In this document: piece after piece, positions 34,835-46,200 of the stretch | How the letters are laid out: each line of letters begins with the position of its first letter | Position numbering within the stretch: position 1 is the first letter of the stretch | Origin: an uncultured Draconibacterium sp. | GTDB taxonomy: Bacteria; Bacteroidota; Bacteroidia; Bacteroidales; Prolixibacteraceae | Reading direction: 5' to 3' | DNA: 64,000 nt | Assembly (NCBI RefSeq): GCF_963677565.1 | Contig: NZ_OY781981.1 | Location: 2,095,001 to 2,159,000 of the forward strand | The notes under the pieces: model-generated | What the model was told of the DNA's origin: nothing | Databases searched by the model: none | Seen by the model: the letters and a program-made list of their open reading frames with translations, nothing else | Translations under genes and position numbers: made by a program

Positions 34835-35830
34835 CTAACACAGCTTTGGTGTTAACTCTGCAAAAACTTTTTGTGGAGGAATTTTTTCGTAAAGTATTTT
34901 GTAAACGGCTTCGCAAATAGGCATTTCTATTTCATACTTTTCGCAAAGCTGGTGTATCGGTTTTGAAGCATAATAACCTTCTGCAACCATATTCAGTTCC
35001 AGTTGTGCGGCTTTTACAGAATAGCCTTTTCCTATCATTGTTCCGAAAGTTCGGTTACGACTAAATTGCGAGTAAGCAGTTACCATAAGATCGCCCAAAT
35101 ATGCCGGTGCTTTAATATCGCGGTTAATCGGGTGAACAGCATCTACAAAACGTTTTATTTCCTGGATGGCACGAGATATAAGCACCGCATGAAAATTGTC
35201 ACCAAAACGCTGTCCATGTGCAATTCCGGCTGCAATGGCAATAATGTTTTTTAATACTGCAGCATATTCTGTTCCCCAAATATCGTCAGATGGAGTAGTA
35301 TAAATGTAGTCGCATTCAATCAGTCGTGTAAATTTTACGGCTTTTTCTTCTGTTGTACAGGCAATAGTGAGGTACGACAACTTTTCGCGTGCAACCTCTT
35401 CTGCGTGGCAAGGCCCGGCCAACACTCCAATCATATCATGGTCTACATTAAAATAGTTTTGTAAATATTGCGCCACCAAAAGGTTTTCGCTGGTAACAAT
35501 TCCTTTAACGCCTGAAAGAATGTACTTTCCGGAAAGATCGTTTACTTCTGATAAAACTGTTGGTAGAAAAGCCGAAGGAACGGCAATTATGAGTATGTCG
35601 GAATTAGCAACAACACAATTTACATTACTGCAAAAGTTAATTCTCGAAGTGTCGAATTCAACCTCATGCAGGTATCGTGGATTATGTTTGTTTCGCTTAA
35701 AAGTCTCAATGGTGGTTTTCTTTCTAAAAAACCAGTTAATTTCCTCTACATTTTCAAGAAGAATTTTAGCAAGAGCAGTTGCCCAGCTACCACTTCCGAT
35801 AATGCCAACTTTATCCGTTTTAATATTCAT
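34835..35830 (-). CDS. gpsA: Glycerol-3-phosphate dehydrogenase [NAD(P)+]
   Basis: 331 aa. The Rossmann motif VGIIGSGSWATALAKIL is at the N-terminus, GVLAGPCHAEEVAREK follows in the middle, and AAVLKNIIAIAAGIAHGQRFGDNFHAVLISRAI holds the catalytic Lys region. The C-terminal ATFAxx-type region reads YLGDLMVTAYSQFSRNRTFG. It reduces dihydroxyacetone phosphate to sn-glycerol-3-phosphate for phospholipid synthesis. It stands alone and is convergent with pgi. Confidence 0.95.
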   Translation of the reverse strand: MNIKTDKVGIIGSGSWATALAKILLENVEEINWFFRKKTTIETFKRNKHNPRYLHEVEFDTSRINFCSNVNCVVANSDILIIAVPSAFLPTVLSEVNDLSGKYILSGVKGIVTSENLLVAQYLQNYFNVDHDMIGVLAGPCHAEEVAREKLSYLTIACTTEEKAVKFTRLIECDYIYTTPSDDIWGTEYAAVLKNIIAIAAGIAHGQRFGDNFHAVLISRAIQEIKRFVDAVHPINRDIKAPAYLGDLMVTAYSQFSRNRTFGTMIGKGYSVKAAQLELNMVAEGYYASKPIHQLCEKYEIEMPICEAVYKILYEKIPPQKVFAELTPKLC

Positions 35831-36063
35831 TTAACCGTTAAATAACGCGCAAAGGTACAATTTGTACCTGCTTATCGAAGAAAAAGTAGCATTTTAATGG
35901 CTTTAATATTCTGTTTTTCTGATGGCAATAGTTTTATTGTGCTGTATATTAGTACTTAACAGTTGTTTATCGGGTATTTGTTAATCATTCACCGAATTTC
36001 TAAATTTAGAAATTGAAGTTTAACGTGATAAGATTTTATAAAACCAAATAAAAGTTATATACG

Positions 36064-36267
36064 ATGAAAGAAGAAGTTAGCGAGAGTTCGATTCGTTTAA
36101 AAGAAATGATAGAAAAAGCAATCGAAGACCACAAAATTACACGCGACGAATACGACAAAATTCTTCATATAGCAACCGAAGATGGTTATATCGATAAACA
36201 TGAACAGGCTCTTCTCAGTCAATTGCAGCAAATGATTGAAGACCGGCTTGTAAAGTTTGTCATCTAA
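36064..36267 (+). CDS. Small charged hypothetical protein
   Basis: 67 aa, no signal peptide or membrane helix, rich in Glu, Lys and Asp, and probably all alpha-helical. The centre EYDKILHIATEDGYIDKHEQALL looks like a degenerate EF-hand or TerB-like helix-loop-helix, but this is impression only. It precedes the DUF2817 peptidase gene by 10 bp, so the two are likely co-transcribed. No named family recognised. Confidence 0.6.
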   Translation: MKEEVSESSIRLKEMIEKAIEDHKITRDEYDKILHIATEDGYIDKHEQALLSQLQQMIEDRLVKFVI

Positions 36268-36277
36268 ACTATTCTCC

Positions 36278-37525
36278 ATGAAAAAATTTTTCAGGTATAC
36301 CGGAATCATTGTGGCAACATTGGTAATTGTTGCGTTAGCTTATACATACATCAGCTTTAATTATTATTCACCCGAAGATCCTGAAGTTGAAATTGATAGG
36401 ACTAAACTTGCGTATTACCAGGATACGTGGGAAGAGTGTCGCGATGCATTCAAATCACAAGCTCATGCAATGGAAACGCGTTTTGACAGTGTGATTATTT
36501 TCACACGTTCGGTTGAAAGCAAAACAGAGAAGGACCTGGCAATAGATTTTTGTTACATTCCGGCAAATGATACTACCGAAAAACTTGTAATGATTTGTTC
36601 GGGGACGCACGGAATTGAAGGTTTTGTTGGTAGTGCCGTACAACAACAATTAATGAGCGAATTTTTTCAGCCTGAAATGTTGGCAAATACCGGGGTTTTG
36701 CTGGTACACGGATTAAATGCATGGGGATTTAAAAACCTTCGTCGCTTTACCGAAAATAACGTGGATTTAAACCGTAATTACAGTGCCGATGAATCACTTT
36801 TTGAGACAAGAAACGATGGTTTTACAGCGCTTTATGATATGCTGACACCCAAGGGAGAGCTAAATTTAAATAGTATTGGCAACAAGTTTTTTATGGTGAC
36901 GGCTATTAACCAAATTGCCCGAAAAGGAATGCCGGCTTTGCTACAGGCTTTTGCGCAAGGGCAGTACGATTATCAGGAGGGAATTTATTTTGGAGGCAAC
37001 GATTTTGAACCACAAGTAAAAATAATGTCTGAGGTGTTGACCGACATTGCAACTCCATATTCTACCTTGTTAAACCTCGATTTACATACCGGTTTTGGCG
37101 AGCGGGGAGAGTTACATCTGTTTCCAAATCCAATCGATGATCCTGAATTAAAAGCTAAAACCGAGGCGGTATTTGAGGGCTACGAAATCGATTGGGGTGA
37201 CTCGGATAACTTTTACACGGTACATGGCCAGTTTGTTGAATACATTGGCGACTTATTTCCCGATAAAACATCAATACCAATGCTGATGGAATTCGGGACC
37301 TTAAATACGGGGTCAACAGTTGGTGCGGTAAAATCGGCACACATCTCCATTGTCGAGAACCAGGGGGCACATTACGGCTATAAATCAGAAAAGGACAGTT
37401 TAAAAGCACTGGCCGGTTATTACGAAATGTTTTATCCTCCATCGGAAAGATGGCGCACAAATGCACTTACTGTTTCACTGGAAATGATGGAAGATATCTG
37501 GGCAAATTTTCAAGATTTAGAGTAA
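36278..37525 (+). CDS. M14-like metallopeptidase, DUF2817 family
   Basis: 415 aa from the ATG at 36278; an in-frame TTG at 36257 would overlap the preceding gene and is not favoured. An N-terminal membrane anchor or signal (about 5-27, FRYTGIIVATLVIVALAYTYI) directs it to the envelope. Carboxypeptidase-fold residues are visible: His111 and Glu114 in SGTHGIEGF as the first zinc ligands, His270 in LDLHTGFG as the third, and Glu338 in MLMEFGTLN as candidate catalytic acid. The substrate is unknown. Its 3' end faces the PD40/TPR gene across about 125 bp that contains an imperfect AATACC...GGTATT inverted repeat. Confidence 0.85.
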   Translation: MKKFFRYTGIIVATLVIVALAYTYISFNYYSPEDPEVEIDRTKLAYYQDTWEECRDAFKSQAHAMETRFDSVIIFTRSVESKTEKDLAIDFCYIPANDTTEKLVMICSGTHGIEGFVGSAVQQQLMSEFFQPEMLANTGVLLVHGLNAWGFKNLRRFTENNVDLNRNYSADESLFETRNDGFTALYDMLTPKGELNLNSIGNKFFMVTAINQIARKGMPALLQAFAQGQYDYQEGIYFGGNDFEPQVKIMSEVLTDIATPYSTLLNLDLHTGFGERGELHLFPNPIDDPELKAKTEAVFEGYEIDWGDSDNFYTVHGQFVEYIGDLFPDKTSIPMLMEFGTLNTGSTVGAVKSAHISIVENQGAHYGYKSEKDSLKALAGYYEMFYPPSERWRTNALTVSLEMMEDIWANFQDLE

Positions 37526-37652
37526 AAACTCTCATGAAATATCGTAATACCAAAAATGTAATTTCAGGAACATTACGGTATTGAAAATAATTTACTCATT
37601 TGCTTTTTTTACAAAACAGATGCTGGCATTTTAGTTCAAGCCAATATTAAAA

Positions 37653-38945
37653 TCATTTTGAAGAATCTAAAGGATCAGCAATCAACTTAAAATTTGTAAA
37701 GTTATAGATATCGTCGCTTCCCAAACCGCCGGGCCGGTCGGAGCTAAAATAGCCTGATCCGGAGTTTATGAACATGATACCAAAATCGTCATACGAAGAG
37801 TTTATCGGTGCTTTTAAATTTACCGGTTTTTGCCATTCTCCATTCTTAAATTCCGATACAAAAATATCAAGGTCTCCGTAACCCATGTGTCCGTCTGATG
37901 CAAAATACAATGTTGTTTCGCTTGCCAGAAAAGGGAACGATTCTTTTCCGAACGTATTAATATCTGGCCCTAAATTCACGGGGTTGGTCCATTTCCCATC
38001 TTGCATTTTGCACATGTATAAATCGCTTGCTCCATAGCCATCAGTATTGCCGGAGGCAAAAATCAAGGTTTTTCCATCAGGCGAAATGCTTGCATGACCA
38101 ACAGAATACTCCTGACTGTTAAATAAGAAAGGCGTTTCGTTTTTCTTTGGTTTGTCCAAATCAACAACGGTAATAAACGAATAGTGGGTTTGCAGGCTAT
38201 CTTTTTTATAACGTTTTTCTTTACTGGTACGTGTAATGTACGCTGTTTCCCAATCGGGAGAAAAACACACCGGACCATCGTGGAAGCTTTGGTTAAAGGT
38301 TTTCGACAGTATTACCGGGGTTGTTAAGTTTCCTTCGTCGTTGAGCCACGAAAAATAAAGATCGAGATAACCATTGCCGGTCCACGAATAATTGTGGTTG
38401 TCCAGCTGGTCAACCATGCGATCTGAAACGATAATCAACCCATTTTTGTAGGGAATAGGAGAGAAGTCGGAATATTTTGAGTTAAGTATTTTTTCGTTTT
38501 TAACCACTGCACTTTCTGGTAATTTCAGCCACGCTTCAATTTGCAAACAGTAATCTTTATAATGTTTGGCTTCAATATTTTCAGGATTACCGGCCAGGTA
38601 TTGCTCAAAATATTTACTTGCTTCTTTATACCTGCCCATGGTGCGCAATACAATTCCGTAGTTCAGCGCTACCTCCAAATCAGAATCGATGTAAACTTTT
38701 GCTTTTTCGTACCACTCAACAGCCAGGTTGTGGTTGTTTGTTAAGCGATAACAATCGGCAAGCTTTATAGTTGCTTCCTTTTTGTAGGCATCTTTTTTCC
38801 CATTAACTGTTTTCAGGTAAAACGGAATTGCTTTGTTGTATTTTAATTGAGCATAAAGCCTGTTTGCTGTTTTTATCTGAGCAATTAAAAATTGGCAGGA
38901 AAAAACGAGCAAAAGTAATAGTACGAAATGGCGTAAATGTTTCAT
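37653..38945 (-). CDS. TPR-PD40 envelope protein, PorE-like but without the OmpA domain
   Basis: 430 aa with signal peptide (MKHLRHFVLLLLLVFSCQFLIAQ). TPR-like helices (about 25-140, with YNKAIPFYLKTV, NHNLAVEWYEKAK and YKEASKYFEQYLAGNPENIEAK) are followed by WD40-like PD40 beta-propeller repeats (about 155-420: SPDGKTLIFASGN, ASETTLYFASDGHMGYGDLDIF, SGYFSSDRPGGLGSDDIYNF). Homologous T9SS-associated proteins such as PorE continue with a carboxypeptidase-regulatory-like and an OmpA peptidoglycan-binding domain, giving about 650 aa. Here the reading frame stops right after the propeller. It is the last gene of the giant-adhesin operon, 19 bp after the PorP/SprF gene. Confidence 0.82.
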   Translation of the reverse strand: MKHLRHFVLLLLLVFSCQFLIAQIKTANRLYAQLKYNKAIPFYLKTVNGKKDAYKKEATIKLADCYRLTNNHNLAVEWYEKAKVYIDSDLEVALNYGIVLRTMGRYKEASKYFEQYLAGNPENIEAKHYKDYCLQIEAWLKLPESAVVKNEKILNSKYSDFSPIPYKNGLIIVSDRMVDQLDNHNYSWTGNGYLDLYFSWLNDEGNLTTPVILSKTFNQSFHDGPVCFSPDWETAYITRTSKEKRYKKDSLQTHYSFITVVDLDKPKKNETPFLFNSQEYSVGHASISPDGKTLIFASGNTDGYGASDLYMCKMQDGKWTNPVNLGPDINTFGKESFPFLASETTLYFASDGHMGYGDLDIFVSEFKNGEWQKPVNLKAPINSSYDDFGIMFINSGSGYFSSDRPGGLGSDDIYNFTNFKLIADPLDSSK

Positions 38946-38964
38946 AATAATCCGGGATTAAAAT

Positions 38965-39882
38965 CTAGAAATAACGTGGTGTAATCATTCGTGGTTCAAA
39001 AATATTGATATCGAAGGCAAGCCTAATTTCGTGCGAACCATAGTTATGAAGTTGTAATTCGTTAAAATAAACATCATAAGAATAGCCCAAACGAATTGCT
39101 TCGGTAAGTGCCAGCTCGGCCATCACTGCCAATGCCTTTTCCGTTCGGAATGAAGCTCCTACTATGAAGGCGTTTTTAAACAGAAAACTTCCGTTAATAT
39201 CAATTTGCAGCGGCGCACCACTTGCAAATTTAATTAATGTTGACGGCCGGAACCTGATGTTTTCAGCGAGTTCCCAAACTGTACCAGTCATAAAATAGAA
39301 ATGCCTGGTTAAACGTGTAAAAGATGTTTTATCATTTTTGAACACAAAACCATAATCATTTTCTAAGAGGTGTTTTGAGCTTAACCCTGCAAAAAACTTA
39401 GGTGTTTGATAATAAATACCAAAGTTTACATCGGGTGTTACTTTTTTAATATTTGAAGGATCAAATAAATAGTCATCGTCTCTAAGGTTCATTTGAGAGT
39501 AATCGTAATCGAAATAATTAACTCCTCCTTGCAGCCCAAAAGCAAAAAAGCTGTTGTCCATTAGAATTTTATAGGAATATGTTCCCATAAAACTGTTGTT
39601 TACTGTGGGCCCCAGCACATCACGGTTGAGGTAAAACCCCAGGCCAACCCTGTTATTTTTGCCTGCCGCATGAGCACTAAGGGTGAGGGTGTTTGGTGCA
39701 CCCTCGATACTTACCCATTGTGCCCTGTTAACCAACGTAATATTTAGCCCGTCGCGGCTTCCGGCATAACCCGGATTTACCAGTAATTTGTTAAAGGTGT
39801 ACTGGCTAAACAATGGATCTTGCTGTGAAAATGCAACTACACTTATCAGTAAAAATATGTTGAATATGATTATTCTTTTCAT
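38965..39882 (-). CDS. PorP/SprF-family type IX secretion membrane protein
   Basis: 305 aa from the ATG at 39882. A frame to 39936 exists, but the signal peptide MKRIIIFNIFLLISVVAFSQQ fits the downstream start. PorP/SprF family features are QDPLFSQYTFNKLLVNPGYAGS right after the signal, then beta-barrel-like strands and GYSYDVYFNEL near the end. In Flavobacterium johnsoniae the homologue SprF is needed for export and attachment of the adhesin SprB, a T9SS cargo with a type B C-terminal domain. The same role for the giant protein encoded 61 bp upstream is a direct inference. Located in the outer membrane. Confidence 0.92.
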   Translation of the reverse strand: MKRIIIFNIFLLISVVAFSQQDPLFSQYTFNKLLVNPGYAGSRDGLNITLVNRAQWVSIEGAPNTLTLSAHAAGKNNRVGLGFYLNRDVLGPTVNNSFMGTYSYKILMDNSFFAFGLQGGVNYFDYDYSQMNLRDDDYLFDPSNIKKVTPDVNFGIYYQTPKFFAGLSSKHLLENDYGFVFKNDKTSFTRLTRHFYFMTGTVWELAENIRFRPSTLIKFASGAPLQIDINGSFLFKNAFIVGASFRTEKALAVMAELALTEAIRLGYSYDVYFNELQLHNYGSHEIRLAFDINIFEPRMITPRYF

Positions 39883-39943
39883 TATGATGCTTTTAATATA
39901 CATGTGCAAACTTGATTTGTAAACTCTTATATCCATTGTTTAA

Positions 39944-40235
39944 TTATCGATCTGTTCGTACCTGAACCCAACCGGTGTAATCTTTTCCTCCTCCTAACTT
40001 AATCAGGTAGTAGTAGGTTCCGTCCGGAACAGGATCTCCATCTTTGTTCAAACCATCCCAGTAGTTAAAATCGTTGTCGTAATTTCTGAAACGAATTATT
40101 TCATCTCCCCATCGGTTGTAAATAATAACTTCATTGTCAGGGAATGCACTTATTCCTTCAATATACCAGATGTCGTTATTTCCATCGCCGTTAGGAGTAA
40201 TTCCATTTCTGATGTTTATCAAATCACTCACCGAC
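39944..40235 (-). other. CHU_C/type B T9SS sorting domain at the adhesin C-terminus
   Basis: The last 95 or so residues contain ITPNGDGNNDIWYI, VIIYNRWGDEI, YWDGLNKDGDPVPDGTYYYLI and close with TGWVQVRTDR. This is the gliding-motility-associated C-terminal domain (PF13585/TIGR04131), known as the type B targeting signal of the type IX secretion system. Confidence 0.93.
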
Positions 40236-43200
40236 TCATCAACTGAAATGGTAATACTATCGCTGGCCGAGCAACCATTTACCAAATCATACACTGTTAC
40301 TGAAAATTCAGTGTTAGATTGAAGTGGCGCTGTTTCAACATCGGCGGCGTTGCTGATGTCAACCAGATCGGCAGGCTGCCATGCATATTCGTATTGACCA
40401 TCGGCCGGAGTAACTTCTGCACTTATTATTGTGGATGTTCCATATTCAATCGTTTCGTCAGCAATTATTTCAACCGAAATATTCTGGTTGTAATAAATTG
40501 AAACGGTATCGGAAACCACAACTTCGCTGCATGAGTTGATGCCCTGGGCTGTTAAGATCAGATTAACAACAGTGTTTTCATTTGCAGCAGGAACGTAAGT
40601 TGGAGTTAAAGTATTTTCACCCAGTATTGTTCCTTTTCCATCAGTAATCCACTGCAGGCTACTGCTATTTTCAGCGCTTGCATTTTCAATCATCACCTCG
40701 GCATTTTGGCAGGCATTAATATCTTCGCCAGCATAAATTACCGCTCCCGGTTCAATTGATACCAGCAAAGTATCTCTGTTTTTACCACAGCCTTCGCCGG
40801 TTTGCGCTTCAACAATAAGTTCTACTACACCCGTTAATACATCCATTGTTCCCGGAATGTAAGTAGCGTGGAGTAGTGTTGCATCATCAAATGTACCGTC
40901 GCCGAGTGTTGTCCAGTTTACACTGATGTTGTTATTGGCAACAGCGCCAGTTAATACAAGTGGAGTAGTAGCGCAAATGCTGGTATCGTTGCCGGCAAAT
41001 ACATCAACAACTTCCATAAAACTAATGGTGATGGTATCGGCCATTTCTCCGCAAACCTGGTTTCCGGTACCGCTTAAAATAAGTTGTACACTGCCATTGG
41101 CCAGGTCTTCAACACCCGGAGAATAACTTGGGTGAAGTATCGATGCATTATCAAATTCTCCATCGCCAAGTGTCATCCAGTTAAGTATGGCATCTTCTGA
41201 TACCTGCGAAGTGGTGATTGTTATATCCGACTCGCCGCAGCTGGCCAGATTTCCACCGGCATTTAAACTGAAACTTTCGTGTACAATAATGGTTAGCGTG
41301 TCGTTTGCACAACTGCTCATGTTGTCGCACACTTCGATTATTATCTGTTCAGAACCAACGAATCCGGCATAAGGAACATAGAGGAATTCTCCATCGCTGG
41401 CAATTGTAAATGTTCCGTTATTCACGTTATAAACTTGCGATAAATTCACCGATAGTTCAAACATTTCAGGATCGTAATCGCCATTCGAAAGAATGTTGCC
41501 CGATAGCTGCATGTTGTTGCAAATTTCAAATTGCTCGTTAATCACAACCGGGCTATCATTTTCTGCATCAATAGTGATAAATATTACGGCACTATCAGTT
41601 CCACCATCGCCATCCGAAATGGTATACGTAATTTCCGGAACAATGCCATTGAAATTCTCAACCGGCTCGAATACTAATTGTCCGTCAGCGTAAACAGTTA
41701 ATGTTCCAACAGAAGGAATATCAATTCCCGATCCGGTGCTGTATGTATTTCCTGATATACTTATTGATGCAACAGTTAAACTCTCCGAATCCGTATCGTA
41801 ATCATTGTCGAGAATATTGTCAACAATTGTTGAATCTTCGGTTATCGAGATTATATCGTCAACAGCTACCGGAAGGTCATTCACCGGATTAATAATCAGC
41901 GTCACCTGTGCCGGCTGTGCACTCCAGTTGTATCCGTCGGATACTTTATAACTGATTGCCGTACTACCATTCCAGTTTTCCGTTGGTATAAATTTCAACC
42001 TGTCTAAATCAGATTGTGATATTACCTGATTGATTCTAACCTCCGAATTACCCAGCATCAATTTTCCATGATCTGGTAAACTCAGTACTTTTACTTTTGC
42101 CAGATTATCGTTGTTTTGATCAGCGAATGCCCGTGTGAATTTATTTTTCACAAGATAGAGCTCTTCATCTTCATTTCCTTCTACAATGAAATTTTGATTT
42201 TCAGGTGCAAAATCATCATTCAAAATAGTGATTATTGATGACGAATTCGATAGGAACAGATCAGTAGATGTTCCATTGACATTTGTAATGCGAAGCTTAA
42301 AGTATTCATTGTTCTCAACAATCGCATCGTCAATTACCGGTATAGAAACCACAAGAGAATCACCATCGGCTGAACCTCCTGGGAAAGTGACGGAACCTGA
42401 AATTAATTCGTAGTCTTCTCCTGATATTGATGTACTGTCTGAAAGAGATAGGAATATCTCAAAATCATCCTGTACATAACCATTGAGAATTATCACAATC
42501 TTAGCTTCACCATCCGCCTCATTTAGTGAAATGTCTGCTATCGAAATACTTGCAGAATCATTGTCAGTTATGGTTCCGATTCCAACCGAATCTGAAATAC
42601 TAACCAAACAAGTGCTGTCGGTATTGAGATTCACGCTGAATGCTTCTTCTGGCTCAACATAAAGATCATCATTCACCGGTACGGTAAATCGTATGGTATC
42701 CCCATCACTAAGTTTACCTGCAAAGTCAAGTGTTGCCGACGAAGTAGTATAATCACTACCTGCCAGTGCCGAGTTATCAGCCGTAGCCACATTTACGGTA
42801 AATGCATCCTGCACATTACCTGATAGTGAAACCACAAACACCGCCGAACCGGCGTCCTCATTAATGGTTACATCATCAATCGAAACAGAGGCATCATCAT
42901 CATTAATGATGGTAACAACTGCACTGTCGCTTGTGGCTACCGAAAGACCGGTAGCGGCCAGGTTATCCATAAAAATGGCCACCAGTTCATCCGCTTCTAA
43001 CTTGGTATCGCTTGTTGGAGAGAAGGTAAAGGTTTCCGTCTCCCCTTCAGTACCGTCAAAAGAGAGTGTATGGCTGCTAATGGCAGTATAGTCACTGTCG
43101 CCAACTTTTGCGGTACTGTCGGCAGTATTAACATCGATGGTAAATCCACCCTGCACCGCATAATCCAGAGTGGCAGTAAGTGTAATATCGCCACCGTCTT

Positions 43201-46200
43201 CATTACCTGAAACATTTTCAATTGTAACAGAGGCATCATCATCATTAATGATGGTAACAACTGCACTGTCGCTTGTGGCTACCGAAAGACCGGTAGCGGC
43301 CAGGTTATCCATAAAAATGGCCACCAGTTCATCCGCTTCTAACTTGGTATCGCTTGTTGGAGAGAAGGTAAAGGTTTCCGTCTCCCCTTCAGTACCGTCA
43401 AAAGAGAGTGTATGGCTGCTAATGGCAGTATAGTCACTGTCGCCAACTTTTGCGGTACTGTCGGCAGTATTAACATCGATGGTAAATCCTCCCTGCACCG
43501 CATAATCCAGAGTGGCAGTAAGTGTAATATCGCCACCGTCTTCATTCCCTGAAACATTTTCAATTGTAACAGCTGCCGCATCATCATTAATGATGGTAAC
43601 AATTGCACTGTCGCTTGTGGCTACCGAAAGACTTGTAGCCGCCAGGTTATCCATAAAAATGGCCACCAGTTCATCCGCTTCTAACTTGGTATCGCTTGTT
43701 GGAGAGAAGGTAAAGGTTTCCGTCTCACCAGCAGTACCGTCAAATGCGAGTGTATGGCTGCTAATGGCAGTATAGTCACTGTCGCCAACTTTTGCCGTAC
43801 TGTCGGCAGTATTAACATCGATGGTAAATCCTCCCTGCACCGCATAATCCAGAGTGGCAGTAAGTGTAATATCGCCACCGTCTTCATTACCTGAAACATT
43901 TTCAATTGTAACAGCTGCCGCATCATCATTAATGATGGTAACAATTGCACTGTCGCTTGTGGCTACCGAAAGACCGGTAGCGGCCAGGTTATCCATAAAT
44001 ATAGTCACCATTTCATCCGCCTCTAACTTGGTATCGCTTGTTGGAGAGAAGGTAAATGTTTCAGTCTCACCAGCAGTACCGTCAAATGCGAGTGAATGGC
44101 TGCTAATGGCAGTATAGTCACTGTCGCCAACTTTTGCGGTACTGTCGGCAGTATTAACATCGATGGTAAATCCACCCTGCACCGCATAATCCAGAGTGGC
44201 AGTAAGTGTAATATCGCCACCGTCTTCATTACCTGAAACATTTTCAATTGTAACAGCTGCCGCATCATCATTAATGATGGTAACAACTGCACTGTCGCTT
44301 GTGGCTACCGAAAGACCGGTAGCCGCCAGGTTATCCATAAAAATGGCCACCAGTTCATCCGCTTCTAACTTGGTATCGCTTGTTGGAGAGAAGGTAAAGG
44401 TTTCCGTTTCCCCTTCCGTGCCGTCAAAAGAGAGTGTGTGGCTGCTGATAGAGGAGTAGTCACTGTCGCCAACTTTTGCGGTACTGTCGGCCGTATTAAC
44501 ATCGATGGTAAATCCACCCTGCACCGCATAATCCAGAGTGGCAGTAAGTGTAATATCACCACCGTCTTCATTCCCTGAAACATTTTCAATTGTAACAGCT
44601 GCCGCATCATCATTAATGATGGTAACAATTGCACTGTCGCTTGTGGCTACCGAAAGACTTGTAGCCGCCAGGTTATCCATAAAAATGGCCACCATTTCAT
44701 CCGCTTCTAACTTGGTATCGCTGGTTGGAGAGAAGGTAAATGTTTCAGTCTCACCAGCAGTACCGTCAAATGCGAGTGTGTGGCTGCTAATGGCAGTATA
44801 GTCACTGTCGCCAACTTTTGCGGTACTGTCGGCCGTATTAACATCGATGGTAAATCCACCCTGCACCGCATAATCCAGAGTGGCAGTAAGTGTAATATCG
44901 CCACCGTCTTCATTGCCCGAAACATTTTCAATTGTAACAGAGGCATCATCATCATTGAGTATGGTAACAATTGCACTGTCGCTTGTGGCTACCGAAAGAC
45001 TTGTAGCGGCCAGGTTATCCATAAATATAGTCACCATTTCATCCGCCTCTAACTTGGTATCGCTTGTTGGAGAGAAGGTAAATGTTTCAGTCTCACCAGC
45101 AGTACCGTCAAATGCGAGTGTATGGCTGCTAATGGCAGTATAGTCACTGTCGCCAACTTTTGCGGTACTGTCGGCAGTATTAACATCGATGGTAAATCCA
45201 CCCTGCACCGCATAATCCAGAGTGGCAGTAAGTGTAATATCGCCACCGTCTTCATTACCTGAAACATTTTCAATTGTAACAGAGGCATCATCATCATTAA
45301 TGATGGTAACAATTGCACTGTCGCTTGTGGCTACCGAAAGACTTGTAGCCGCCAGGTTATCCATAAAAATGGCCACCAGTTCATCCGCTTCTAACTTGGT
45401 ATCGCTTATTGGAGAGAAGGTAAAGGTTTCCGTTTCCCCTTCCGTGCCGTCAAAAGAGAGTGTGTGGCTGCTGATAGAGGAGTAGTCACTGTCGCCAACT
45501 TTTGCGGTACTGTCGGCCGTATTAACATCGATGGTAAATCCTCCCTGCACCGCATAATCCAGAGTGGCAGTAAGTGTAATATCGCCACCGTCTTCATTCC
45601 CTGAAACATTTTCAATTGTAACAGCTGCCGCATCATCATTAATGATGGTAACAATTGCACTGTCGCTTGTGGCTACCGAAAGACTTGTAGCCGCCAGGTT
45701 ATCCATAAAAATGGCCACCAGTTCATCCGCTTCTAACTTGGTATCGCTTGTTGGAGAGAAGGTAAAGGTTTCCGTCTCCCCAGCAGTACCGTCAAATGCG
45801 AGTGTATGGCTGCTAATGGCAGTATAGTCACTGTCGCCAACTTTTGCCGTACTGTCGGCCGTATTAACATCGATGGTAAATCCTCCCTGCACCGCATAAT
45901 CCAGCGTAGCGGTAAGCGTAATATCCCCACCGTCTTCATTCCCTGAAACATTTTCTATTGTAACAGAGGCATCATCATCATTGAGTATGGTAACAATTGC
46001 ACTGTCGCTTGTGGCTACCGAAAGACTTGTAGCGGCCAGGTTATCCATAAAAATGGCCACCATTTCATCCGCTTCTAACTTGGTATCGCTTGTTGGAGAG
46101 AAGGTAAATGTTTCCGTCTCCCCAGCAGTACCGTCAAATGCGAGTGTATGGCTGCTAATGGCAGTATAGTCACTGTCGCCAACTTTTGCGGTACTGTCGG

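Noticed and set aside
36257..36277. TTG start adding seven residues to the DUF2817 peptidase
   Set aside because: Overlaps the preceding gene; the ATG at 36278 directly begins a typical membrane-anchor sequence.
37526..37652. Bidirectional terminator between the peptidase and the TPR-PD40 gene
   Set aside because: Only an imperfect AATACC/GGTATT pairing with a weak inner stem and no proper T-run on either strand; not strong enough to list.
39883..39936. Upstream ATG for the PorP/SprF protein
   Set aside because: It would place 18 extra residues before a complete signal peptide that begins at 39882.
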